From RGIG3013 sp045538935 (GTDB lineage Bacteria > Bacillota > Clostridia > Oscillospirales > Acutalibacteraceae): DNA of 64,000 nucleotides. Below the pieces are notes generated by a model. That model saw only the letters and a list, made by a program, of their open reading frames with translations, was not told the origin of the DNA and made no database searches. The position numbers and the translations under genes are program-made. Location of the stretch: NCBI GenBank assembly GCA_045538935.1, contig JAZQEI010000022.1, positions 62,001-126,000 of the forward strand, given 5' to 3'. This document shows positions 33,556-42,044 of this stretch, one piece after another (the first letter of the stretch is position 1; each line of letters begins with the position of its first letter).

Positions 33556-34846
33556 TTTGAACTCCTTTTTTGCCTTGTTTTATACACACAATAAAAAGTG
33601 GAACTATTACTATAAGGGCTATAGCGGCGGCAAGGAATATGTTTTTATTGGGCACAAAAGAATATGTACCGTCGCTGTTTAAAATTTGTTCGGCATTTTC
33701 TAAAACCTTTTTACCTATTATGGGGCCAACAACACCAGGAATAAGCACCTGCGAAAATATGCGTATGCCTTGTAATCTGCCCGCTTTACCTATAGGTGTA
33801 TTGTCGCGTATTAGCGCGCCAAACACCGCCATACCGGTTAAATATCCACTCATCATTAATAAAGATCCCACAAACACCGGTAATGTAGCTTTAAATAAAT
33901 ATAGAACTGCATATCCTAACATTAGCGCAATTAAGCTTAGTGTTCCGGAAAACGCAAAACCTTTTTTATCATAAATTTTTCCCCAAAGGGCCGTTATAAT
34001 ACTTGCCACAATTATTGCAGGTGCCATTATGAGCACATAATTGCTCATTTTTAATGAGACTTCGTAATAAATAATGAGGTACGGCATAAAAATTTGAATT
34101 GATATATTAAAAATTATAAAGCAAGCAAGAGCAATATAAAGCATTGGATTTTGCTTTACGGTTTTAGGATTAAATCCATAAACAATGCCGCTAAAATATG
34201 AATGCTCTGCCGTAGGCACGTTTGGTTCTTTTATAATAAAAATACCAACAATACCTATTAACAAAACCACAGAGCCTATAATTGTGAATATAATACTCCA
34301 GCTGCTTGATTTTTCTAAATCAAAAAACATAAAGCCGCCAAACACCACCAAAATGCTAACCAACGGCATCATGGCATTTATGCCCTCGGCTGAGCCACGG
34401 TTTGACGAATTTGTAGAATCGGTAAGCCAAGCATTAAATGCGGCATCGTTGGCGGTAGAGCCAAAAAATGTCATAACACAATCTAATATAATTGCAAGGG
34501 TAACACCTACCGTAGCAGCGCTAACCGCAAACGAAAAGGTTTTGCTTATAATATCTAACCGCAAAAGCGAGAAACAAAAAATAGATATTCCCCACAATAT
34601 GTATCCCAAACACATAAACAGTTTGCGTTTGCCGATTTTATCTGACAACGCGCCCATAAATATGGTTGTAAGAGTTGCGGTTACGGCAGAGGCTGCGACC
34701 ATATTAGAAATATCGGCGGCAGATGCAGAAAATATTTTGTATATAAACACGTTAAAATACATATTCTCTACCACCCAGGCCACCTGACCTATAAGGCTGA
34801 ATACTGTAAGGCTAATCCAAAAACGAGCTGATAGTTTTTGTTGCAT
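33545..34846 (-). CDS. MFS sugar transporter (GPH/SLC45-like)
   Basis: A 433-aa polytopic protein with about twelve membrane segments. MGALSDKIGKRKLFM is the MFS loop 2-3 signature, and WLTDSTNSSNRGSAEG and GRLQGIRIFSQVL fit sugar:cation symporters of the GPH/SLC45 group. Because rbsK overlaps its 3' end, the cargo is likely ribose or a compound giving ribose. AAGGGGAGAT precedes the ATG. Confidence 0.8.
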   Translation of the reverse strand: MQQKLSARFWISLTVFSLIGQVAWVVENMYFNVFIYKIFSASAADISNMVAASAVTATLTTIFMGALSDKIGKRKLFMCLGYILWGISIFCFSLLRLDIISKTFSFAVSAATVGVTLAIILDCVMTFFGSTANDAAFNAWLTDSTNSSNRGSAEGINAMMPLVSILVVFGGFMFFDLEKSSSWSIIFTIIGSVVLLIGIVGIFIIKEPNVPTAEHSYFSGIVYGFNPKTVKQNPMLYIALACFIIFNISIQIFMPYLIIYYEVSLKMSNYVLIMAPAIIVASIITALWGKIYDKKGFAFSGTLSLIALMLGYAVLYLFKATLPVFVGSLLMMSGYLTGMAVFGALIRDNTPIGKAGRLQGIRIFSQVLIPGVVGPIIGKKVLENAEQILNSDGTYSFVPNKNIFLAAAIALIVIVPLFIVCIKQGKKGVQNET

Positions 34847-34947
34847 ACTATCTCCCCTTTCTTTTTAGTATTGTAACATAAATTTTAAAAATAGTATATA
34901 GCAAAAATCATAATAACAAAAGACAACCAATAAATAAAAAACTAAAG

Positions 34948-34976
34948 TTGAAAACAAGTGCTGTTGGTGATATAAT
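34948..34976 (+). promoter_or_regulatory. Promoter of the DUF1538-PII operon
   Basis: -35 TTGAAA (34948-34953), 17-base spacer, extended -10 TGATATAAT (TATAAT at 34971-34976). Since this is upstream of any possible transcript start, the coding region must begin later, at the TTG at 35020. Confidence 0.8.
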
Positions 34977-35019
34977 TTTATATATAAAACTCAAAAAATT
35001 CCCCGATAGGAGTGTTTTT

Positions 35020-36546
35020 TTGGCACATATTTTTGCATCAATTAAAGAATCTCTGTCATCGGTTTTACCTATTGCGGTTATTGTTCTTTTATTATCTGTC
35101 ACCTGTGTAGCATTAGCCTCGGGTGTTTTAGTTTTGTTTTTGTTTGGAACAATTCTGTTAGTTTTTGGTATGAGCTTTTTTACAGTTGGGTCTACCATTT
35201 CTATGGAGCCGCTTGGTGATGGCATTGGTAAACATTTAAATAAGAATAACCGTATTTTTATTCCGCTAATTATTTGCTTTGTGATGGGCTTTATTATTAC
35301 TGTTTCTGAGCCAGATTTACAAGTATTAGCCCAACAAGTACCCACTATTCCTAATTCTATATTAATAAACTGCGTGGGTGTTGGCGTTGGTCTGTTTTTA
35401 AGCATTACACTTATAAGAAGCAAAAAAGGTCTTTCTTTAAGGACCTTGCTTGTTATATTTTACGCTATTATTATTGGTGTTTCGTTCTTTGCACCAAAAG
35501 ATTTTATTCCCACTGCATTTGATTCGGGTGGGGTTACAACCGGGCCAATTACTGTTCCTTTTATAATGGCTTTGGGAGCAGGATTAGCGGCAAGCAAAAA
35601 AAATAATTCCTCAGGAGAGTTTAGCTTTGGCCTTGTTGCCCTTTGTAGCGTTGGACCTATTTTATCGGTAATGCTACTTAGCATTTTTTATAAGCCACAA
35701 GCCGCTACAAGTGTTTTTAAAATAACCGAAATTCTTACTACTACACAAGCCTTTAAGCAATTTGCACGCGCTTTGCCTTTGTACGCCAAAGAAGTAGCTT
35801 TGGCATTTGTGCCCATTGTTTTGCTTTTTGTTATATTTCAGCTTATATCTAAACGCTACCATTCGCACAACATTTTTAAAATGGTTATAGGCTTTATTTA
35901 CACCTACATTGGTCTTGTACTGTTTTTAACGGGAGCTAACGTTGGTTTTATGCCCGCGGGCAGACTGATAGGTGCCGAAATTGCAGGCAGTTCGTTTAAA
36001 TTCTTGCTTGTACCTATAGGTATGCTTATGGGTTACTTTGTGGTTTTGGCAGAACCTGCAGTACACTCACTAAAAAGACAGGTTAGCGAGATTACCAACG
36101 GTGCAATATCTCAAAAATCGGTTGCTTTGGCGCTGTCTATTGGTGTATCGGTTTCGGTCGGTATTTCTATGTTAAGGGTACTTACCGGAATTCCGCTAAT
36201 GCCGTTTTTAATTGTAGGTTATGCAGTGTCGCTTATTATTAGCTACTTTGTACCTAGCATTTATACGGGTATTGCGTTTGACTCGGGCGGCGTAGCAAGC
36301 GGTCCTATGACCTCTACCTTTATGTTACCTTTAGCTATGGGCGCATGCGAGGCAATTGGCTCTAACGTAATGACCGATGCATTTGGTATTGTTGCCCTTA
36401 TTGCTATGGCGCCGCTTATTACAATTCAGATTTTAGGTTTGTACGAGCGAAGAAAACGCGCCAGAACAATTAAAAGGCTTCACACCGAAATTAGTATGAT
36501 AAAAGACGATATTGTGTTCTTTAACAGAGAGGAGCAAGGCGCATGA
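35020..36546 (+). CDS. DUF1538-family polytopic membrane protein
   Basis: A 508-aa protein with two homologous halves. Each half has several membrane helices and ends in matching phrases: FDSGGVTTGPITVPFIMALG in the first, FDSGGVASGPMTSTFMLPL in the second. This duplicated FDSGGV(T/A)(T/S)GP signature is typical of DUF1538 proteins, probably transporters with an inverted or tandem repeat. The start is TTG at 35020 with AGGAGT six bases upstream; the in-frame extension to 34948 is the promoter. The next gene, a PII-like protein, overlaps by 4 bases, suggesting ligand-gated control of transport (inference). The substrate is unknown. Confidence 0.8.
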   Translation: MAHIFASIKESLSSVLPIAVIVLLLSVTCVALASGVLVLFLFGTILLVFGMSFFTVGSTISMEPLGDGIGKHLNKNNRIFIPLIICFVMGFIITVSEPDLQVLAQQVPTIPNSILINCVGVGVGLFLSITLIRSKKGLSLRTLLVIFYAIIIGVSFFAPKDFIPTAFDSGGVTTGPITVPFIMALGAGLAASKKNNSSGEFSFGLVALCSVGPILSVMLLSIFYKPQAATSVFKITEILTTTQAFKQFARALPLYAKEVALAFVPIVLLFVIFQLISKRYHSHNIFKMVIGFIYTYIGLVLFLTGANVGFMPAGRLIGAEIAGSSFKFLLVPIGMLMGYFVVLAEPAVHSLKRQVSEITNGAISQKSVALALSIGVSVSVGISMLRVLTGIPLMPFLIVGYAVSLIISYFVPSIYTGIAFDSGGVASGPMTSTFMLPLAMGACEAIGSNVMTDAFGIVALIAMAPLITIQILGLYERRKRARTIKRLHTEISMIKDDIVFFNREEQGA

Positions 36547-37211
36547 ATAAAAAAATTATGATGCTTCTGTCTATTGTTGAGCTTGATAAAGGCAAAAAGC
36601 TCATTAAAGAATTACAAGGAAACGATATACGTTTAAACCTTCAAACAGTTGGACTTGGCACTGCTCCGAGTGAACTTATGGATATATTTGGTCTTGGCAG
36701 CAAAGACAAGGACATTGTAATAAGTCTGGGTTCTGAAATAAAGGTAAAAGAACTGCTATCTAATATGAGCACAATTTTTTCTGAGCGAGTAAAATACGGC
36801 GGACTAATGATAGCACTAGATGTTTGTGCCGCAAGCCGCATACTTTCTGAGATATTAAGCTTTAATACCGCCAAAATTACAGAAAAAGGATCAGATACCA
36901 TGAAAAACGAACACCTTAACGATTTAATTATAATATCGGTAAACGAGGGCTATACCGAAGATGTAATGCGTGCGGCCAGACATGCAGGTGCAACGGGTGG
37001 AACTATTATTAAGGGCCGCCTTGCCGACAGCGAGGAGCTTGCCGAATTTGCAAACACCACGGTAGACGCAGAGCGCGAAATTATATTCATATTATCGCCA
37101 ACAAATAAAAGTAAGCAAATTATGGAAGCGGTAAACACCGACTTTGGGGTGACCTCGGCCGCCAACGGAACAATATTTGCAGTTCCGGCACAAAAGGCAT
37201 TTAAAATATAA
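36543..37211 (+). CDS. Tandem PII-like regulatory protein
   Basis: A 222-aa cytosolic protein that reads as two PII-like ferredoxin folds: residues 1-100 (VELDKGKKLIKEL, then TVGLGTAPSELMDIFGLG) and 115-222 (VNEGYTEDVMRAARHAGATGGTIIKG, then EREIIFILSPTNKSKQIMEAV). The GATGGTIIKGR stretch is the nucleotide-binding T-loop/B-loop region of PII proteins. No uridylylation-site Tyr loop is obvious. ATGA overlap with the DUF1538 gene shows coupling. It probably binds a nucleotide and controls the membrane partner. Confidence 0.78.
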   Translation: MNKKIMMLLSIVELDKGKKLIKELQGNDIRLNLQTVGLGTAPSELMDIFGLGSKDKDIVISLGSEIKVKELLSNMSTIFSERVKYGGLMIALDVCAASRILSEILSFNTAKITEKGSDTMKNEHLNDLIIISVNEGYTEDVMRAARHAGATGGTIIKGRLADSEELAEFANTTVDAEREIIFILSPTNKSKQIMEAVNTDFGVTSAANGTIFAVPAQKAFKI

Positions 37212-37224
37212 ACAACCTAAAATA

Positions 37225-37253
37225 AAAAGGTCGGTAGTTTACCGACCTTTTTA
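37225..37253. terminator. Bidirectional terminator between the PII-like and protease genes
   Basis: A perfect 13-bp stem AAAAAGGTCGGTA (37225-37237) with its complement (37241-37253) around GTT. The built-in A and T runs allow use on both strands. Confidence 0.9.
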
Positions 37254-40200
37254 TTATTTTGATGTAAATATTTGTTCTATCTCGTTGGCCATTAGGTGAT
37301 TCTTTTCCATAAGGGCTTCTACTAGGCTGTTAAGCTGCTCTTTATGGTTTTGAATGGTAGCTATTGCTTTTTGCATTTCTTCACTTAAAATGCGATTACA
37401 TATTTCACCTACCTGCTTTGTGTTACGCTCGTTTTGGTTAGACATTAGTCCGTACTCGGCAACCATTCCGTACTCGGTAATCATTTTAAGGACTGTTTCG
37501 GTAGCGGAACGTAAATCACTTGAAGAACCTGCGGAAACACCTTCTTCGTCACCATAAACCACCATTTCTGCGGCGCGACCGGCAAGCGACAGTCTAACAT
37601 CATTAAGAAGTTTATTTTTTGTTAATACTCCAACTTCCCCCACAGATGACTGTACATATCCGCCGTAACTTCCTCTGCCTGCAATGGTTATATAAAGCGG
37701 TTTTTTGCCGTTAATATAACTTATAATAGCGTGCCCCGCCTCGTGCACGGCAATTCTTTTTAACACATTTAAGTTTTGATGTTGCTGTTCACCAAAGCAA
37801 TAGGTTTCAAAAAGCTCGTTAAACATTTCTTCGGTTAAACTTTCTTTTTGAGTTTGCACCATTGTTCTTAGGGCAAAATCTATAATAGATTTAAGCTCTG
37901 CTAAGCTCATACCTATAGACCTTGCTACTATGTTGTTAATTAAATTTTCATCTAGGTTTTGGTTGGCATTTGAAAAACAAGTTTTAATAAATGATTTTCT
38001 TTCTTTAGCGTTTGGTAGGTCTACAAATATTCTTCTGTCAAAACGGCGCAACAATGCGGCATCTAGTGCGCTTTGTTTGCCGAATGTAACATCGTAATTA
38101 GTTGCAGCCAACACAAATACCGGCTTTGAAAGTCCTGTAGAAAATCCGTCCATTTCGTTTAAAAAGGCGTTTACTACATCTTCGGCAACATTAGATTTAA
38201 AGCGGTCTTTTGCAATAATGTCTATTTCGTCAATAAACAGTACTGCCGGCGCATATTTGCGAGCCAGTGCAAACAAGCGGCGCACCTCACTTGCTCCGCC
38301 ACCAACTTTTGACGATAAAAAGTGATTGCCCTGTGTTGCAATAAATGCAGCACCACACTCGTGCGCAAATGCCTTTGCAAGCATTGTTTTACCGGTTCCC
38401 GGAGGGCCATAAAGCATAATGCCTTTAGGGGCTGGGATTTTGTTTTTAGAATAAAGCTTGGGATTTGTAAGGTAAGACATAAAGCCCTTTAATTCCGCCT
38501 TGGCATCTTCTGCGCCAATAACGTCGTCAAAGGTAACATTTGTAATGCTAACACCTATAACATCTTCTTGGTCTTTGGCATCTACCGCAGGAATAACGCG
38601 AAGATTTGTAAGCTCAATAACGCCGTAATTGTAAGATTTGTACCAGTTATAAATGCAGTCGAACGAAAGTACCTTTTTGCTTCTTCCAAGTTCCCTTAAC
38701 TTTTTCTCGGAATAAATTTGTTTATTTAACTCTTTTAAAGTATTAGCAACATCAGTTTTTGTGCCTTGCGCCACAAAACCGTAAGCGCCGCTTTCTAATA
38801 ATGAATGTTCTTCCTCACTATTAATGATACGTTTTTCAGGTCGGTACACAAAGGTTGGAATATGGCCTTTAACCAAGGTATCCATTAGTTTGCGTCCCTC
38901 AGAATCGGTATCTTCAATGTTTAATGTAGGTTGCTCATCACCGAAAATATCGCAAATTGCAAAACAAACATCATACTCGTTTAAAAGTTCTAGTGCATGC
39001 TTATTATTTTGGGCCTTTAATACCGTGTAATATTTGGTCGATTCAAAATTCTTAAAAGCATCGGGATTTTCGCTGTAAAGCAAAATATTCTGAGTACAAT
39101 CGGGCTCAAAGAGCTTTTTTGCGTCGCCGCGTAGCGGAATTTTTATTTTTATTTTTTCTACTTTATTTATGGCTGGCTCATCTTTTTCAAAGGCAAATTT
39201 TAGCCAGTTAAAAACCTCTTGGCTTATAAAGTTGGTTATTCTTCCGCTTAAAGAACGCGCGTCGGCACGGTTGCCCTCTGAAAATAGCAATGCAGCACAA
39301 AGATTTTGATCGCACTCTACGCTAAAGTTAAACTTTTTACCAACACGCTGCGAAGTTTCTTCTATAGCTTTTGCGCCGATTTTAAGAAGCTCTTGCATAC
39401 CAAGCGGATTAAACAAAACTATATTACCCGCCGCAAAGCGTGAGCAAATTGCCTCTGGGAAGTTTTTGCGGCCCGTAAAGGAATTATACTCTGTTGCAAG
39501 AGCATTAATAACTGTCTTGCGGTTTGGCATTGGAGAGCCGGGCTCTAAATTTTCGTAAAGGCTCTTACCCGCATTGGTAGTCATAATGATAATTGCATTA
39601 TTAAATAAAACATTGTTGCCAGTGTAAGAATCCTTTAATTTGCCCGCATCTAAAATTTGTAAAAACAAATGTATAATATTTATATGCGCTTTTTCGATTT
39701 CGTCAAAGAGCAACACGCACTTGGGGTGCTTACTTACAAAACCTGTAACAAGACCCTCGTGACTAGCTTTATAAACCTTATCGGTTCCGGCAAATTCAAG
39801 CACGGCCTCTTTGTCGGAAAAGCTACTCATATCAAAACGACGGAAAGGCATATGTAAGGCTTTGGCCGCAACCTGTGCTAAATAAGTTTTACCTACACCA
39901 GGGGCACCGGCAAATAAAAATGTAGCCCTTGGTTTTGTTGTTTTGGTTGTTTTATCTTCATCTAAAAGTAAATTAAAATAGCCCGATACAAGAGCATTTA
40001 TTGCTTCGTCTTGACCATAAATTTTATCACGAAGTTTATTTTGTAGTTCCTTAATTGGCCACAAAATGCCCGATGTGGTTTCTTCTTCGGCATAAAATGG
40101 TATATCATCATCTTCTGTGTCTTCAATAATTGTTTCAGACAATATTACAGATGAAAAAAGATCTTTGGTGTGTGGCGTTAAATTAGATAAAATATCTGTT

Positions 40201-40550
40201 AATAGTCTGGGGGCTGTTACAACATCCTCATCTGCGAAATCGGCGCCGATAAGCGCTGACTCATAACAATCGCTAAAACCCTGATACTCCTCAATAGGCA
40301 ACTTGGTATTAAGCCTTATATAATCATAAGCACGGGTTAAAGCTACATTTATTTTTTCGTTATTATCTTCAAAGCGCTCCATACAAAGTATATATTCGGG
40401 GTCGTTTTTAAATCTATTTCTTACGCTTTGCTTTAACGACAAAAGCGATACTAAAATATGTGTTTGAGTAATCTCTTGACCGTTATATTTTTGCACAAGC
40501 CTGTTTGCATTGTCGTAAAGCGACTGTAAAAACGCACTGTTTTTAAACAT
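37254..40550 (-). CDS. Soluble Clp-N / ClpB-AAA / receiver-like / FtsH-AAA / M41 protease fusion
   Basis: A 1098-aa chain joining parts normally found in separate proteins. In order: a Clp-N-like helical repeat (about 1-140); a ClpA/B-type AAA module with Walker A GAPGVGKT (215-222), Walker B VLLFDEIEK (279-287) and an SRF arginine finger near 370; a receiver-like domain (about 485-612) with candidate phospho-Asp D534 in AICDIFG and GAYGFVAQGTK; an FtsH-type AAA module with GPPGTGKT (715-722), VLFIDEID (770-777) and RRFDRR; and an M41 zinc peptidase with HEAGH (936-940) and third ligand D1012 in GSSSDLRSAT. FtsH's N-terminal membrane helices are missing. All catalytic motifs are intact. The second ATG (40550) has better spacing from AAAGGGG than that at 40559. 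Confidence 0.8.
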   Translation of the reverse strand: MFKNSAFLQSLYDNANRLVQKYNGQEITQTHILVSLLSLKQSVRNRFKNDPEYILCMERFEDNNEKINVALTRAYDYIRLNTKLPIEEYQGFSDCYESALIGADFADEDVVTAPRLLTDILSNLTPHTKDLFSSVILSETIIEDTEDDDIPFYAEEETTSGILWPIKELQNKLRDKIYGQDEAINALVSGYFNLLLDEDKTTKTTKPRATFLFAGAPGVGKTYLAQVAAKALHMPFRRFDMSSFSDKEAVLEFAGTDKVYKASHEGLVTGFVSKHPKCVLLFDEIEKAHINIIHLFLQILDAGKLKDSYTGNNVLFNNAIIIMTTNAGKSLYENLEPGSPMPNRKTVINALATEYNSFTGRKNFPEAICSRFAAGNIVLFNPLGMQELLKIGAKAIEETSQRVGKKFNFSVECDQNLCAALLFSEGNRADARSLSGRITNFISQEVFNWLKFAFEKDEPAINKVEKIKIKIPLRGDAKKLFEPDCTQNILLYSENPDAFKNFESTKYYTVLKAQNNKHALELLNEYDVCFAICDIFGDEQPTLNIEDTDSEGRKLMDTLVKGHIPTFVYRPEKRIINSEEEHSLLESGAYGFVAQGTKTDVANTLKELNKQIYSEKKLRELGRSKKVLSFDCIYNWYKSYNYGVIELTNLRVIPAVDAKDQEDVIGVSITNVTFDDVIGAEDAKAELKGFMSYLTNPKLYSKNKIPAPKGIMLYGPPGTGKTMLAKAFAHECGAAFIATQGNHFLSSKVGGGASEVRRLFALARKYAPAVLFIDEIDIIAKDRFKSNVAEDVVNAFLNEMDGFSTGLSKPVFVLAATNYDVTFGKQSALDAALLRRFDRRIFVDLPNAKERKSFIKTCFSNANQNLDENLINNIVARSIGMSLAELKSIIDFALRTMVQTQKESLTEEMFNELFETYCFGEQQHQNLNVLKRIAVHEAGHAIISYINGKKPLYITIAGRGSYGGYVQSSVGEVGVLTKNKLLNDVRLSLAGRAAEMVVYGDEEGVSAGSSSDLRSATETVLKMITEYGMVAEYGLMSNQNERNTKQVGEICNRILSEEMQKAIATIQNHKEQLNSLVEALMEKNHLMANEIEQIFTSK

Positions 40551-40571
40551 TTTATTCATTCCCCTTTAAGA

Positions 40572-42026
40572 TTAATATCCTATTGCCACACCGAAAAGCA
40601 AGACAAGTATTGATATAACAAAAAGCAAAAGCTGTAGTTTCCAGGTCCATTTTAGCCATTTTAAATACGAAACGTTTGCCATAGAAAGACCTATTAAAAG
40701 CACCGGATTTGTCGGCAATATTACATCGGTAAATCCGTCGGCCATACAGTAGGTTAAAATAACAAGTTCAGGCGAAATACCAAGTGCATTTGTAACCGAA
40801 AGAACAATTGGCATTACCAAAAATATCTTTGCCGATGCCGAACCTATAAACAGTTGCAAAAAGAGTATAAGAGCATATATTAACAAAATAGTTACAAACT
40901 TACCCTTACCTACCAGCATGTTAAGTATAAAATGCGTTACGGTATCTATAATGCCGCTCTCATCCATAACCAGTTTTACCGATGAAGCAATGGCTATTAA
41001 AGCTACTGCCGGCAGCATTGCAACTGCGCCATTAAAAAAGCATTTAATTACCCTTTTAAAGTTTTTGCAAACCACAACGCCCGAAATAATTCCCGAAATT
41101 AAAAAGCTTGCGGCTAAAATAGGAATGGCAAAACCCGAAATCTCGCGTATAAAGGCAATGGCTACGAGCACCACTCCCTGTATTGCAAAAAAGACAGAAT
41201 AAACACTAAAGGCTCTTTGCTTGTAAACAGAATCAAAAGTTTGCTCTTCGGTTAAATTTTCACGCTTTTTAAGATCTTGTTCATAAGTTAAGGAGTACGC
41301 GGGGTTACGCTCTATTTTTTTAAGATAAAGCATTAAAAATGCGCACAAAACAAAATATACTATTACAAAAAACACCACTCTAAGCCACACGCCCGAAGAT
41401 GCGGGAATTCCTGCATATTGCGCCGCGGTGCCCACAGAAAACGGGTTTGTAATGGCAGTAGAAAAGCCAAAGCAAGCCGCCATTAAGCAAGATCCGAGAC
41501 CTACCATGGTATCCATTTTCATAGAAAGCATAAAGGCAACAATAAGCGGCAAAAGGGTTACTAACTCTTCGAACATACCAAACAAGCTTCCAAAGAGCAT
41601 AAAAATTAAAACGCTTATACAAACCACCGGACCGCCTTTATCACGCAAACGGTCCATAATATTTACTATAAATATCTTTATTCCGCCTGTTTTCTCGAGT
41701 ATATTAAACACGCCGTTCATAACAAGCAAAAATACGCTTATCATAATAATTGTAAGGGCATTGTCTGACCCAAACACTCTAATAGGTGCAGTAATAACCT
41801 TTAAAAAAGATATTCCTTCTACATTACCCGATGTGTATGTGTCTAACAAAATTTTGTCAGCTTCTCTTATATATGAGCCTTGAGGTATAAAATACGAGAG
41901 CGAGCCGCAAAAAATAAGTATTGCAAAAAGCATGGCAAAAACCGCAACAAATGAGCGAACGCTTATTCCGGAAAATGCCTGTTCTTTTGGTTTTACGGGT
42001 GCTATGGGTTTTGCTTTGGTAATTAT
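40572..42026 (-). CDS. YfcC/DcuC-type carrier with probable ATA start
   Basis: A polytopic carrier of the C4-dicarboxylate anaerobic carrier/YfcC family (PF03606-like): FGMFEELVTLLPLIVAFML, GFSTAITNPFSVGTAAQYAGIP, GSASAKIFLVMPI and FTDVILPTNPVLL are typical. Family substrates include basic amino acids, peptides or dicarboxylates. The only in-frame ATG (41933) lacks a ribosome site and would cut off the conserved N-terminal segment. A strong AAGGGGG (42040-42034) sits seven bases before an in-frame ATA at 42026 and ten before ATT, giving a 484-aa product starting ITKAKPIAPVKPKEQ. I place the start at ATA; this needs checking. It is the middle gene of the operon. Confidence 0.72.
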   Translation of the reverse strand: MITKAKPIAPVKPKEQAFSGISVRSFVAVFAMLFAILIFCGSLSYFIPQGSYIREADKILLDTYTSGNVEGISFLKVITAPIRVFGSDNALTIIMISVFLLVMNGVFNILEKTGGIKIFIVNIMDRLRDKGGPVVCISVLIFMLFGSLFGMFEELVTLLPLIVAFMLSMKMDTMVGLGSCLMAACFGFSTAITNPFSVGTAAQYAGIPASSGVWLRVVFFVIVYFVLCAFLMLYLKKIERNPAYSLTYEQDLKKRENLTEEQTFDSVYKQRAFSVYSVFFAIQGVVLVAIAFIREISGFAIPILAASFLISGIISGVVVCKNFKRVIKCFFNGAVAMLPAVALIAIASSVKLVMDESGIIDTVTHFILNMLVGKGKFVTILLIYALILFLQLFIGSASAKIFLVMPIVLSVTNALGISPELVILTYCMADGFTDVILPTNPVLLIGLSMANVSYLKWLKWTWKLQLLLFVISILVLLFGVAIGY

Positions 42027-42044
42027 AAAAATTCCCCCTTACGC

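Noticed and set aside
34185..34787. Open frame of 200 codons on the plus strand opposite the MFS gene
   Set aside because: Antisense to a transporter with clear MFS signatures; no promoter or ribosome site.
34948..35019. N-terminal extension of the DUF1538 protein
   Set aside because: These bases are the -35, -10 and leader of its promoter, so they cannot be translated from that transcript; TTG at 35020 with AGGAGT is preferred.
34908..35423. Open frame of 171 codons on the minus strand opposite the DUF1538 gene
   Set aside because: It lies antisense to a gene with clear family signatures, has no ribosome site and reads as low-complexity Thr/Pro/Lys sequence.
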